64,000 nucleotides of DNA from Isoetes taiwanensis (taxonomy: Eukaryota > Streptophyta > Lycopodiopsida > Isoetales > Isoetaceae): the NCBI GenBank assembly GCA_021234155.1, contig JAJEKV010000053.1:1251307-1315306 (forward strand), read 5' to 3'. Of the stretch, positions 34,004 through 44,647 are shown one piece after another. Both the position numbers and the translations under genes were made by a program. The notes beneath the pieces were generated by a model that saw only the letters and a program-made list of their open reading frames with translations, searched no databases and was not told where the DNA came from. The number at the start of each line of letters is the position of its first letter. Position 1 is the first letter of the stretch.

Positions 34004-34782
34004 TATTTTTAGCATTAAACATATGGTAAAAGATATGGGTAAAGACAAAACCAAAGTTCCCGAAACAAAAATTTCCATTGAAGGAAGTAATATACAACAT
34101 AGTGTTTCAGATACTTGATCAGGTATCACACCCATTTCATTGGCCATGCGATTGACATGCTCTCTACCCAATTCCATAGCTTGTGTTGTGTCCATCTCTG
34201 AATAACCTGTGATGTCTGGAACTACAACACCCATGGCCTTTGCGATGTGCTGCAGATGTGAATCAGGCTCCCATTCTTCACTGTCCATTGCACTGCTCCC
34301 GCCTATAAGTTCGTTTTTACAAGAGCTCCGATCTTGCAAAGCAGATTCTTGGTCAATCATTGTGGATGAGAGAGCTTCGCTTCTTGCTGTACCTGATGCT
34401 CCACAGTGACCCAAGAACCTCATCTTGGTCAATCTCCATGTCTTTGGTTTCTAGTGCCTTCCATGTGTTCTTTCACGCCCGTATTCAAACTGATGTTCAA
34501 TGTTTTTCAAAGAAAGGCATGTACCCATCAAGCTTCTCATTAAGTGCACTCAATTTTTGAAAAGTGGGCTCTAGGGCTTCTATACCTTTTTCCGTCTCTT
34601 CAAGCAAGCGCTTTGTTTCTTGCATTCTCTCTTCGTAGGACTTAGCATCGAGGTTTTCCAAAATGGAATCCAACTTTGATAGATCTGTGTTTTGGGTGAT
34701 ACTGATGTCGGGTTGAGCTGGATCAGGCTCAACCCTCTCTGCTTTCGGCTCTTCCTCAAACCCATCGGCACTTGGATTGGCC
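33917..34782 (-). CDS. Unidentified gene part, minus strand of the transposon (3' region)
   Basis: Frame 34782 to 34497 encodes MANPSADGFEEEPKAERVEP, then an acidic helical segment SYEERMQETKRLLEETEKGI with coiled-coil character. Frame 34432 to 33917 encodes an acidic Ser/Met-rich stretch (AMDSEEWEPDSHLQHIAKAM) and a hydrophobic end. I recognise no domain. The two frames could be exons of one gene or separate small genes. The coding strand and position suggest they belong to the minus-strand unit starting near 38300. Confidence 0.35.
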
Positions 34783-34810
34783 ATTTTATCAAGCGTTTCA
34801 AAGAACGCCC

Positions 34811-36086
34811 TCAGGAAACGGCACACTTTACCCGAACTTTTCGAAGCCACGCTCTTTTGCCTTGCATAAGAGCAACACGAAAGCCGTCCCAGCCGAAAAA
34901 GAAATCCGAACACAACCATCGGTCGGCACCAAATTGTTCAACAATATGGTAGGCATAGGAGGTTTTCAGCTGGCATTTCAATACAAGATCTCCTTCCATT
35001 GCCGCCCATTTGAATCTTGGTTTGCCTGTAAAAAGAGTCTGATATTTCTTTTTTATCTTCTCGTCGGCATCCTCATTACCTGTTAGCGGCATTGGAGGCA
35101 ATGGTGTTGACTTAGGAGCCTTGCCGGGTGTGGAGATAGGTGAAGCTCAACTCTGGTTGCCCAGGTGTTACCACGAACATCACTCCTGTTAATGCACATA
35201 TGACTAATAAAGTACTGATGTTCTTTCACCCTTCGTTTGCTCTCCCATCCCATTTCTTCATAGGAACCTAAAGATAGGTAGCCACCGCCCTGAATTTGCT
35301 TCTGACTGTACAAGCAATTTGGCAAATTCACTGAGCGCATGATAATAACCAAGTGATAAACTTTGGCAATCGTCATGGTAGCTATCCTTGTAAATAGATC
35401 TGTGTATTTCTTGCAATCCCATACCTTGTTCATCCCTCGGATGTCAATAAATATCAATGTCGCATTCTCTGACACTTGGGAGGAAGTAGGGATGCCATCC
35501 TTTGTCACTGCTATGACAATATTTTTCTTTTCCTTTCTTTTTCTAGCCTCTTCTGGCTTTAGAATATTCCTGATTGGCTCCAGAAAGGCTACAGGTAGGT
35601 TACCTAGTGTATGATCCTTGTTATAATTAGCCTTCACGTACTCTGTATGGGTGTCGATATATCCAATATTCTCTGTTCACCAAATCGGGAAAAGCACCCA
35701 AGCAATTCCTCCCAGCTATCGAAATCCTTTTGCAGTAAATTTGTGGCATAAGAAAAAATTTCTCGCCTCATAAAAGTGAGGGTTCTGATGTCAGTTGCCC
35801 GTTGTTTGCAATCAAATCTCCCGCTATAACCTGACTGCACCTTTAAATACGTCTTGCCTTCTATAATCTCATCGAGCAGCTGTGACACCTCTGCATTCGA
35901 CATACCTCGTAGCAACCGGAGCCAGGTCTTGTTAAAGAAGTCTTTGGATGGCTTGTCCGGAAACTCACCATGGTCGTCACTGAGTTTACGACTCACCCAC
36001 AGACCGGCAACTTCCATTAACTTCTTGAAAACCTTTTCATCCATAAAAATGAATTGTTTTTCATCCTTAAGCTCCTGCACTTTCAA
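34811..36086 (-). CDS. Unidentified minus-strand gene of the transposon, central part
   Basis: Long overlapping frames 36086-35634 and 35637-35083 join with a one-base shift. They continue in 35101-34811 (PPMPLTGNEDADEKIKKKYQ ... RFKWAAMEGDLVLKC). Features are a Lys-rich segment (PEEARKRKEKKNIVIAVTKD), the block ATLIFIDIRGMNKVWDCKKY, and KQIQGGGYLSLGSYEEMGWE. The composition is that of a real globular protein and codon quality is steady. I know no family for it. A Rossmann-like or methyltransferase-like fold is only a guess from the hydrophobic strand followed by D-I-R-G. Confidence 0.5.
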
Positions 36087-36669
36087 GGTGGTCGTTGCAA
36101 TTTCATGGAAATCCTGCGAATTTCAAGGTCATCAAGATCGTGACGCGAACTTGGCGAGTAAAAACAAATAAATACCTTCCAAGCTGAAGTTTTAGCTGTC
36201 CCTATAGGTCCTTGTGGAGGGCAACCATAAGCCTTGTCTGTGATGGCGATGACGGTTTTCTGCGATTTTCAATCGGTGGCTCTGACACCGGTGTTTGCAA
36301 TTACCGTTGCATTGAATACTCAACTCTATATATTCCTTTGTCTAAGATTTCCGTTGAGCACCCTCGATCGTCTTCTAGCATATACTTTGGCAAATTCTAG
36401 ATTTCTTTGCTTTCGAACTTCGTAAACAATAGAACAAAGGAGTTGTGCAACAAGCGCAAATACTTGGTTTGCCGAAATAATATAAAATTTCTTGCCCTTC
36501 AAATCTTACGGATTGCTCCATGTCACCCTCTTCACGAAAGATAGACAACCGTCGGTCAAATCTACATAACGAGTGTCCAAAAGATAAAGAATTAGTTACA
36601 CGGTAATAGGGTCAAATGGAACGGCGTCGGCCCGGGGTGAGGACCTCTGTCGGGTATGTCTTGAAGCTT

Positions 36670-37770
36670 TTAACGGAGTTTGAACATGGTCATTTGACCG
36701 CGTTCGTGTGTCAAGTTTGCTGGTGCAGGTTCACAATCAAAAATAGAAATCTTTGTAAACCAATTAACCCCTAAGGGGTAGAACCTTTTGAACTGTTCAA
36801 GCTTCTGAGTGGTTTGCTCTGCCATCTTGCGTTCCTCTTCGGGATTGAACTTCAACTCGACTGGAATGGCAGGTGCGTGGTGCCATGGCAATGCTAGTCT
36901 AGAGGAAGCATCCGTAACTGGGGGGGGTTTGTGAACTGCTGGGCTGCGGGCTATCTTCAGTAGGTGTCAGATTCCTGAGGCTAATTCTGAAAGAAGGGAA
37001 CTTTTTTGGAATAGATCCACTGGTCAGATGTAGTGCTATCTGGGGCCTTCATAGCAATAGGAAGAGTAGGGTTAACAATACCGGGAGGGGTTTATAAGTG
37101 GATTGTGGTTCTTGAGCAATTTCTTTTGGTGCTGATGTCTCTCCCAAAGCAACAATAGGCTTCACACTCTTTTTCTTGGCCCGCGGCTCTTAGCCAATTA
37201 GTGTCCATCACGGAGGGCATCTTCTCGTCCGAATCGCTTTCAAGGCACGGCTTCGGAGGCTTCTTGTCCAGAGACAAACCATTTCTCGCATCTTAGAACC
37301 GAGCAATATGTCTCTGTTTCCCTTTATACGACAAAAGAGAGATTCATAGGATGGCAACAACCAGCCATAACCCTTAGGCGACGTGGGGACGTTTTTCCAC
37401 AATGGGTCGGGCTTGTTCATTTTTTGGGGTCGTCATCATAGGCGGGTCATAATTGCGCCATTTCAAAATGTACTCCAGAAACTGCAATGCTTGTGTGTCC
37501 TCAATGCTGCATATGATAGCATCTTGCACATTGTTCTTCGTGCCTTCCCACATTGCCACCACTATGCCAACTTGTTCAACGTCCTCAGCTTTTTTTCCAG
37601 TCCGCAGAAAGAAAAGCGGCCGCAGGTCCTTTCTGCGGTCACCCTTAATGTCTTGGTATAGCACATTGCAATCTCAATACACCATTTCCTTTCATTGGAA
37701 GGGGTTATATCTGACCGCTTCGACATCTGGTCCTCGGAAGAGAGCAAGTGCTGTAAACAAAAGCCTGTGG
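36670..37770 (-). CDS. Unidentified minus-strand gene of the transposon, upstream exons
   Basis: Coding-like stretches are KRSDITPSNERKWCIEIA and then DRRKDLRPLFFLRTGKKAED (about 37740-37560), QALQFLEYILKWRNYDPPMM (near 37470), LSLDKKPPKPCLESDSDEKM (near 37260) and ELKFNPEEERKMAEQTTQKL with WFTKISIFDCEPAP (36860-36690). Frame changes between them may be introns or indels. No domain is recognised. The likely first exon is at 38305-38262 (MAPKDSLKE before a GT). Confidence 0.4.
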
Positions 37771-38014
37771 TGAGTGCCTGGTAGGCTGCATAATGTGGTG
37801 CAAGGAAAAGGTAGAAACTACTGTAGAGAAACGCGACCGCGATCCTGCCGAGCAGCTAAAATAGAACTCCACACTATCAGCGGCGCGACGTTTGTAGTAG
37901 CACTTAAGCCGCGACAAAGAAAACATCGCGGTCGCTGAACCTAATGACGTATACTACACTAGTACTCATGAAACATATAAAGAAAGAAAATCTATACTCG
38001 GCCCGGACGTGGCG

Positions 38015-38166
38015 CGATCTTGTTGAGCAGCTACACTTATGAAGACCGCTGTCTAGAAATTACAAAACCTATCAAGCAAGACCGCGGCCGCGATCTTGTT
38101 GAGCAGCTACACTTATGAAGAACGCTGTCTAGAAATTACAAAACCTATCAAGCAAGACCGCGGCCG
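38015..38166. repeat. Two tandem copies of a 76 bp repeat
   Basis: Units start cgatcttgttgagcagctac at 38015 and 38091 and a third begins at 38167 but diverges. Each unit contains one GC palindrome, so palindrome number has grown by tandem duplication. Confidence 0.75.
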
Positions 38167-38261
38167 CGATCTTTGCCGAAAGCAATATACTTATGAAAAC
38201 AATAGAAGCTCGAGTAGGCAACATCGCGGCCGCGATCTTGCTGAGCTGAAATGTTAGAAAA

Positions 38262-38305
38262 TACCTTCTTTGAGGGAGTCCTTAGGTGCCATGGGATCGC
38301 GGGCG
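38262..38305 (-). CDS. Possible first exon of the minus-strand gene
   Basis: MAPKDSLKEG is followed by GTATTTTC, a possible 5' splice site. GC palindromes then lie in the presumed intron. Confidence 0.3.
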
Positions 38306-39244
38306 CTGGCTGAGTTCGAAATACGAGTCTTTTTGGAGTGGCTCGAGAAGGCGCTCGGAGGGCGAAGGCGCTAGGCGCTGAACGAAATCGCGGAGTCGAA
38401 ATTTGTTTTTAAAGGTTTGAAGTTTCAATTTATAGAACGCGGCCGCGGAAATTAATTGCCCGCCCCTCATAATTGCGCGTGAAAAAACGTGCCGGCCATA
38501 ATGGCGTCGTACGCCGGCAGTAATAATTACCGGCCGGCCGGCCGTATTTATTCCCTGACATAAATGCGGTCGTGCGAATATACCCGTCCGAAAAGGCAAG
38601 TAATCCGTAGGAAAGGTCCTTATCCACTTGGACGTCCGCGTTCAAATTCGGGGCGTAATTTCGGACCTGACACATTATGCAGCCATAAATGCCCCAAAAA
38701 AATCCGGTTTACGGACGGACAGTGACTGTAGAATTTGAAATCGAGAACAAACCAATTCGAGAAAGCGGGAAAAGCCAATTCAAATTTCATTGTTTTGCAA
38801 GATCTTCGAGGCGCTGGAGCTGCGCCTAAGCTGGGCCAAGTTCGGGCAAGGATTTGCTGCAGAATTCCGCATCCATTGAAGGCGCTGACGAGGGCGCTGA
38901 TAATCCGCTTGCAATCCGCCACTACACATTCAGAATTCTGCAACTGCATCGAATTCAGGGTTTCGGGCGAGGTAAAAGGCCTATTCTGATGCATATCCCT
39001 CACTGAAGTGAACTCAACGTCTATGTTGCACTGAATTTTAATTATAACTACAACCCTATGTATTGCATGGATTGATAAGATACCTCCTGATACTTTGTTG
39101 CAACTATGTAAAAATAGATGTTCTAAGCAAAACTGTGCACTCTGGTGTGTTTATTATACAATGTAAATGTGTTTCAGGTATATGCTTTCTTTCTCCATGT
39201 GGATGAAACTAAACACTGTTTTTATGACACTGCAGCTTCTGACG

Positions 39245-39322
39245 GGTACAAGTTGATGTTGACGCCACCGGCTACAAGTTGACGTTGACGCCACCGGCTA
39301 CAAGTTGACGTTGATGCCACCG
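39245..39322 (+). repeat. Three tandem copies of a 26 bp repeat
   Basis: Unit gctacaagttgacgttgacg plus ccaccg, three copies with three substitutions, in the non-coding space upstream of the plus-strand gene. Confidence 0.75.
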
Positions 39323-39698
39323 TATTCTGTGAGGTATGAGTAATGCTTTATTCTGTAAGTCAGTCGTATAACTTTGGTGCTCCACGAGATCGCGGTCGCG
39401 ATACCTTCAACCGTCTACACTTGCTATTGACCAATGAACTCCCAGCTATCGACAACTTTGAGTTGAAACCACTAGCTAGCCTCGAAATGTGATTTGCACG
39501 AGTTCTTATCGAAACAGCTAGTGTGAATGCTTGCAAAAAGCGCGACCGCGTTCTTACCCATGCTCGATAAGATCGCGGTGGCGATAGTCCCGAGCATTTT
39601 TTATTTTTCAGTTCCTATTTTTTGTAGTGGTTTGTGATCACAGTGCTTTCTGCTTACGAGGATCGCGGCCGCGCTATTCACGACCTCTTGTTTGCAGG

Positions 39699-40976
39699 AT
39701 GGCTGATGTAATTCCGCTTTATCTGCTGGGGAAAAAAGTGGCAGAAGGAAGAGTCCACAATTTCGAGCGCCATCACAATTCGACTGTCCCGGAGGGTATG
39801 GTTGTCGTTTCAATTGTGAATGTTCTGGATGGACAGTTACCGCTACCAATTCCCGAAATGGAAATAGAAAAAATGGGTGAAGCTGTGGGGACTTTTGTGT
39901 TGTGGTACAAGAAGGACATTGCTGCTCAACTTGATAGAGATGAGGAAGCATGCACCCCACGGTCGGATAAAGCATAGGCCGGCGGGGACGGAGGGGAATG
40001 AGGGGTTAGCCCGATGTGGGGAGCCGAATCATGTGCAAGGGCTTTCTAGAGATGAGTTAGTTGAGAAGGCGTGCACACTCATGCATGAATCTTTGCTACA
40101 TGGCTTATGCCTATGGTGTTATCGTTTTTGCCGATCAAACCATCTTTGTGTCGGCGTGAAGTTAGGGGAAGGCTCGATAGCTGCTACTATCATGAACATT
40201 TTTCCAATGCACGAAAAAAAGATCTCTATCTTGTTGCCGGGCACGTGCGAGAAATGCCCCAACCGCATGACCTTGTGAGATGGCCCATAGCCCTCGTGCT
40301 CGTTGATAACATTCCGGTTTCTACTCTTGTGGTTGCGGTGAAGGAGAAGGATGTGGAGAATGAACCTTACTCCATTAGACCCGAAATTGGCATCACCAAA
40401 AAGAGACCTTCTGAAGATGGTCAATCGGAGACCCGAACACGCCCGACCACGAGTAAATGTGAAAGAAAAACTAGTCTTGAGGCTATTCTAGACTTCGGTC
40501 ATCAACATCTTTGCATGAAACGATCTTTGTGCAAATTTTACATCCCGGAGATAGCTTGCATGAGAACCTTTTCTTTGGAACATGAAGTCCTCGGGCGCGC
40601 ACAACTTTTGCATATAACATGCTAGATCTTTGCTCACGAAAATGGTGTAGTCCATAAACCGATGTTGAATAACAAACGGTGTCGCGTGAAAGCATGGCAT
40701 AAAGCCTATGGCATTCCCATTTCCACTTTTACAAGTGGAAGAAGCTCTTCAATGATGGCCCGCGAATTGCCGAGCACGGAAATCTTGGGTCTAAAGCCAA
40801 GGTCTCATACTTTGGTCGGCAATCTTGTGCTATCTATGTTCATAGATGAAAACGCAGAGACGATGCCACACCTCGAAAATTACGGCGAGGGTAGCGGACA
40901 AAATGTTAAGAGGCTACCTTACATCTTGACTAAGAAGGATATACACCAAGAAGTAGATATTTCCGTTCTGAGATGA
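39699..40976 (+). pseudogene. DUF8039-like N-terminal part of the transposon plus-strand gene
   Basis: The frame at 39699-39977 reads MADVIPLYLLGKKVAEGRVH, then VPEGMVVVSIVNVLDGQLPL and EAVGTFVLWYKKDIAA. This matches the pattern of the plant transposon-associated DUF8039 domain (VAEGR...; V.V..V; IG.AVG..V.W). The frame is lost after a stop at 39975-39977. Further coding-like pieces at 40107-40625 (ARKKDLYLVAGHVREMPQPH, RWPIALVLVDNIPVSTLVVA) and 40662-40976 show no known domain. It precedes the transposase on the same strand and is probably the N-terminal part of the same product. Confidence 0.55.
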
Positions 40977-41373
40977 CGAGGCAAGCATATTTCTCCTTAG
41001 TCATTTTAAATGCGCTTGGAAAGAGAATCATTCAGAGGTATCAATAGCTAAGAGGATAGCATTTTCCAAGTGTAACACACATATTGTCATAAAGGAAAAG
41101 CTTGCTAAGACCCGGAGATCCAAACGAAAGAAGGGTACTTGCAATAGAGAGGAAATCGCATATGATGGCCCCTGATTTCTTGCGGGGAGCCTTTATTGGT
41201 CTGGAGAGCTTTGTCGCATAGATCTCCCGAGCATGCTTTAACCATTATACATGATAAGATGGATCAGAATAAGACCATGGTCCCTCGCCTAGAGAAGCTA
41301 GCAAAGTCTCAGATGGAGGGGTGAGCGATTGAAGGTCGGTGTTACAAGTGCTCTCATGCACGCCATGGTATAG

Positions 41374-42045
41374 GTGCCTTGGGCCACTTCTCACTTTGAC
41401 CTCTGGCCTGATGATTCTAATTTTCATGTGGGATCCTTGAATCATACCTTGAAGACACTGGAGAATAAATCTGAGGATAATTGGGGCCATTTGAGAGATA
41501 CTGATCGTCCTGAAAGCAGCTGGGGTGCAGCAATTTTAAACACAGATAACCTCAGGACAAAAATGATGAATGGCAGTAGAAATGATTTTATGCCTCCTAT
41601 CAAAGGCCCCATGGTAGCAAACAAGTTGCCTAGGAGGCTTTACTTGCAGCTAGATAATTGCTTTCGGTCGAATAAGAATAGATATCTTTTCTCTTACTTG
41701 TCATACTTGGTTTGGTTAGGTGTATTTGATCAAGTGCAGCTGGGATTCATGATGGTTGGACACACCCACGATGACATAGATGCCCTATTTGGAAACTACT
41801 CTACTCTAATGAGAAGATCAGATGCATTGACTATTCCGGAGCTTATGCAACTCTTCAGGCAGTGTAGTTCAAAGGCTCCTTCGCCTTACCTTGTGACAGA
41901 GGTTCCTGATTGGAAGGAATTCGTGAAAGGTTTTATCCCTGATAAGAAGGACCGTTTATGTGGTCACTTGGAACCTCTACTCTTCAAGTTTTGCATGAAG
42001 GATGGATGGCCACTAATGTTCTACAAGATGAGGCCAGGGGCATAG
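41374..42045 (+). pseudogene. DUF7869-like putative DDE transposase core
   Basis: The 223-codon frame carries LPRRLYLQLDNCFRSNKNRY (about residues 85-104) and FDQVQLGFMMVGHTHDDIDA followed by LFGNYSTLMRR (about residues 117-147). The pair LQ(L/F)DN...NKN and VGHTHDDIDALF is the hallmark of DUF7869, an RNase H-fold family of eukaryotic transposon proteins. The Asp of QLDN and the acidic residues after GHTH are the likely catalytic ones. It would cut and join the transposon ends. The usual upstream catalytic Asp lies outside this frame. Confidence 0.7.
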
Positions 42046-42248
42046 GGAGTGGCTCCAAAAAGGGAATCGAATGTGGAAGGAGGATGCCCAAGGTTTACCT
42101 ATGATTCCGAGAGGGTCACCTAAGGTCCTGCACCATATGGGAGCTTGAAAGATATAGGTGCATTAAGAGCTTCTATTGCCAAGTACATGATGCCTTTGGG
42201 CAGCTATTTCTAGAGCTGGCGATAAGTCATGGTCCAACACATATATGA

Positions 42249-42826
42249 ATGAAGTTATTGACTCTTGGGTCCACCTTGTTGCGAGTGCTTGGTGACGTGC
42301 AGCCCGGTGAGAGCTCATTCAGATTTCTGGCCCAAAGACCGGGCAAAGTGCATTGGAAGAACCCGAAAGAGTGTTTGTGGATGAGCACATTGAAGCATCT
42401 CATTACGTTGGGCCTTTCTCGGGTAGACCCAAGAACCCAGTTGAAATATTCGACCCCTACCAAGATGTCAAGAAGGGAATGCTCTTGCTAATCAGACCAC
42501 ATGATAACTGCCCGACATGGATGGGTTTTGCCGAAGAGGACCCAATAGAGGACCCTAATCTCCCACATTACGAAGAGGTGTTTGTCTCTTGGTTTGAACC
42601 TATTGCCAGAAAGGGAACCTCATATGCAATGCAGTATAGGGATTGCTGGAGCAAGAATTGGAGACCCAAACCTAATGACCCGCCACGCTACCAACCTTTG
42701 AAAACAATAGACTATGGTTGGGCCGTAGAGACCAGGCCATTGTCAGTGGTGATCCCCAGTAGTGTTCGGGCTCAGTTGCAAGAATTAGTGGCTAAAGAAG
42801 CTAAGGACGATGATGAGAACTCTTGA
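42249..42826 (+). CDS. C-terminal part of the transposon plus-strand gene
   Basis: The frame 42353-42826 encodes MEEPERVFVDEHIEASHYVG, then FDPYQDVKKGMLLLIRPHDN, WMGFAEEDP, and an aromatic DCWSKNWRPKPNDPPRYQPL block. It ends in an acidic tail. It follows the transposase core on the same strand and resembles the short chromatin-reader-like tails seen after such transposases, although I cannot name a domain. A frameshift near 42350 separates it from the core. Confidence 0.45.
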
Positions 42827-42965
42827 GGTATGCAATGCTCTTTTACATAATTACTATATCATTCATAACATGAAAGTTACAATAGACTAGTTATTATTTG
42901 TTACGCTCTGCGTTTTCCATCTCAACACAAGAGCTCTTACACTATACAATGCTAAACAGGTGATT

Positions 42966-43207
42966 CATTCATCTTCAGGATCTGTAGTAGTGATCCCTGA
43001 TATCTCATAGCTCATTCGCTCAGGAAGCCAAATCAGATGGATCATTACACGAATTGACGCAGGGCAACGAATCTCAGCGCCCAAAGCTTTTCTTCGCAGG
43101 TAGGGATCAAGAAGAAGATGCCTGTCTAGGCAACCAACAAGATCAGAGTGGCTCATTGAGCACTTGATCGCCTCGATGTGGTGAATTGATGAAGGCAAAT
43201 AATCCAT
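42966..43207 (-). CDS. Small acidic-ended protein, copy 1 of a duplicated gene
   Basis: An intact 80-codon frame: MDYLPSSIHHIEAIKCSMSH start, LDRHLLLDPYLRRKALGAEI middle, and an acidic end TTTDPEDE. The TATA-like ctcactataaaagc lies about 30 bases upstream on the same strand (43233-43246). Family is unknown. Its upstream region (to about 43400) and coding part are duplicated at 43595-44010. It is transcribed towards the transposase gene and lies inside the transposon's right arm. Confidence 0.5.
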
Positions 43208-43594
43208 GGGAGAGGAATGAACTTTAGCCCCGAAGTGAGAAGCTTTTATAGTGAGGTAGAATTATTGAGGTGAATTATTGGGGTAGACTTGAGGCCCATT
43301 ATTGCTCGTGTATAAGACCGTTGTATAAATACAAGTATAATACATCTTTCGTATGGATATATGTATGCGTACTAATATGCGTATGTTTCAAAACATGTTT
43401 GCTTGACGAATTTAGCTATGATTGAATTCAATGACAGCTTGCAGAATAAGTGGAGGTGGGATAGCACATCGTTACAATATACTCAGTTAAGGTGCATTGA
43501 TATTACATCCTTAATCGAGAATGCTATTACATCCTTACTTAGTTATTAGGTACCCATGTCATTATTACATTATTAGCGGTGCGGATTCACTCGT

Positions 43595-43832
43595 CATCAA
43601 CATCAAAGCTCGTGATGCCATTCACTCATAGATCTCCGATCGGGAAGCCGATAAATATGGACTTTAACGCTGAGTGAGCTTCACCTGCAAGCACTAGCGG
43701 GTCCATCAGCTTTAGATAAGAGCCATGGATCAAGCTTAACGCTATTTCTAAGCGCGTTCGCCCGGATCGTTGTAGCTCAAGTAACACTTGAAAGAGCGGA
43801 TGTGCTCGGGGCGAGGCATCGAGGAAGCCATG
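43595..43832 (-). pseudogene. Copy 2 of the duplicated small gene (frameshifted)
   Basis: The start MASSMPRPEHIRSFKCYLS aligns to copy 1 (IHHIEAIKCSMSH). After a frameshift the LIHGSYLK and GITSFDVDDE end aligns to LLLDPYLR and GITTTDPEDE. Its TATA box (ttcactataaaaac) is kept at about 43866-43880. The promoter stretch with ttattgatgtgaattattgg is also shared, so the duplication covers promoter and gene. Confidence 0.5.
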
Positions 43833-44092
43833 GAAGATGAATGGCCTCTACCCCCTCGTGAAGCCGTTTTTATAGTGAAGTAAAATTATTGATGTGAATT
43901 ATTGGCGTACAATGTAGGGCCATTATTGAGCTTATACGAGTGTCATGTACACGTACAAGTATAACACAAAATTTGTATGTATATGTGTATGTTAATTACC
44001 TCATGTTTGTTGGGGTCGAGTACTAGGTGAAAGTATTCGTGCTTGAGCAAATAAGGTGTGCTCAAAATTCTCAAAATTGCGTTATTTTATCC

Positions 44093-44111
44093 AATTAATG
44101 AAATCATGCTT
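44093..44111 (-). repeat. Right terminal inverted repeat of the transposon
   Basis: Minus strand AAGCATGATTTCATTAATT, followed on the plus strand by the TAGT duplication. Confidence 0.85.
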
Positions 44112-44115
44112 TAGT
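44112..44115. repeat. Target-site duplication TAGT, right copy
   Basis: Partner of 33606-33609. Confidence 0.85.
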
Positions 44116-44590
44116 CAGATTGTGTCCTGCCCCTATCATGGTTTGGACCCTCTCGGTAGTCTTGCCTCTCTTCCTCCTGCTCTTCCGATCCGGAATCAGA
44201 GTCTGAACTAGAGTCGGAGGACCCTGAGCTAGGTGATCTCCTTCTCCAGCTTCTCTTCCTTGGCTGAACTGTTCGGCCGGCTGGGGTTTCTGGCAGTTGC
44301 ACATTCTGGTCCTGTCCTCCTATTGCTGCTACTGCCATCAATGCTCTTATCTCATGAATGTCTGTCTTGATCTGGGATAGCTCCTTTTCTGGTGTTGGTG
44401 CATCAAACTCTTGGTACAAGTTTCTTGGTCGGAATTGCCTTGGTGGAGTGCGCTCTTGGTCACGTTGTCCTTGTTCCTCAACATTTCTAGGTGCTCTAGT
44501 TGCATCCACATTAGATTGAACTCTGATGATTAGTTCCTTGTTTGGGTTGTTGCACAGGTTTGTTAAATGATGCAATTGTGGGGGCAAAAT
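44116..44590 (-). pseudogene. Arg/Ser-rich N-terminal gag extension of the outer chromovirus
   Basis: The minus frame contains PPRQFRPRNLYQEFDAPTPE, a helical block IKTDIHEIRALM, then RKRSWRRRSPSSGSSDSSSD followed by an acidic GSEEQEEERQDYREG. It ends at the transposon insertion and continues in the same frame into gag at 33605. Arg/Ser-Asp-rich segments are unusual at this place in chromovirus gag. They suggest RNA or chromatin contact, which is inference. Confidence 0.7.
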
Positions 44591-44647
44591 TATATGTCAA
44601 GAAAACATAATTAAGATCATCTTTTATATTCATGGATATAATACTAT

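Larger units (their letters stand above)
37829..39674. repeat. Scattered GC-palindrome family (ATCGCGGYCGCGAT type)
   Basis: Copies lie at 37830-37845, 37924-37936, 38004-38022, 38081-38096, 38157-38172, 38222-38237, 38437-38450, 39388-39402, 39540-39556, 39571-39585 and 39660-39674. The best ones read GATCGCGGTCGCGAT or CCGCGGCCGCGATC; several contain a NotI site. They cluster in the non-coding space between the divergent minus and plus genes, with further copies near the left end. Against an AT-rich background they stand out clearly. They may be transposase or regulator binding sites. Confidence 0.7.
33610..44111. mobile_element. 10.5 kb DNA transposon with DUF8039/DUF7869-like genes
   Basis: Terminal inverted repeats are AAGCATGAATTCATTAATT (left) and AAGCATGATTTCATTAATT (right, complement), 18 of 19 identical, with weaker similarity inwards. 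TSD is the 4-mer TAGT. The plus strand carries a DUF8039-like region and a DUF7869-like putative DDE transposase. The minus strand carries an unidentified multi-exon gene and two small duplicated genes. A GC-palindrome family is scattered through it. A 4 bp TSD occurs in Academ, Sola and Ginger superfamilies; I cannot place this element firmly in any of them. Confidence 0.8.

Noticed and set aside
39601-39975. Minus-strand 124-codon frame over the DUF8039-like region
   Set aside because: Antisense shadow; the plus frame carries the recognisable VAEGR and AVGTFVLW motifs.
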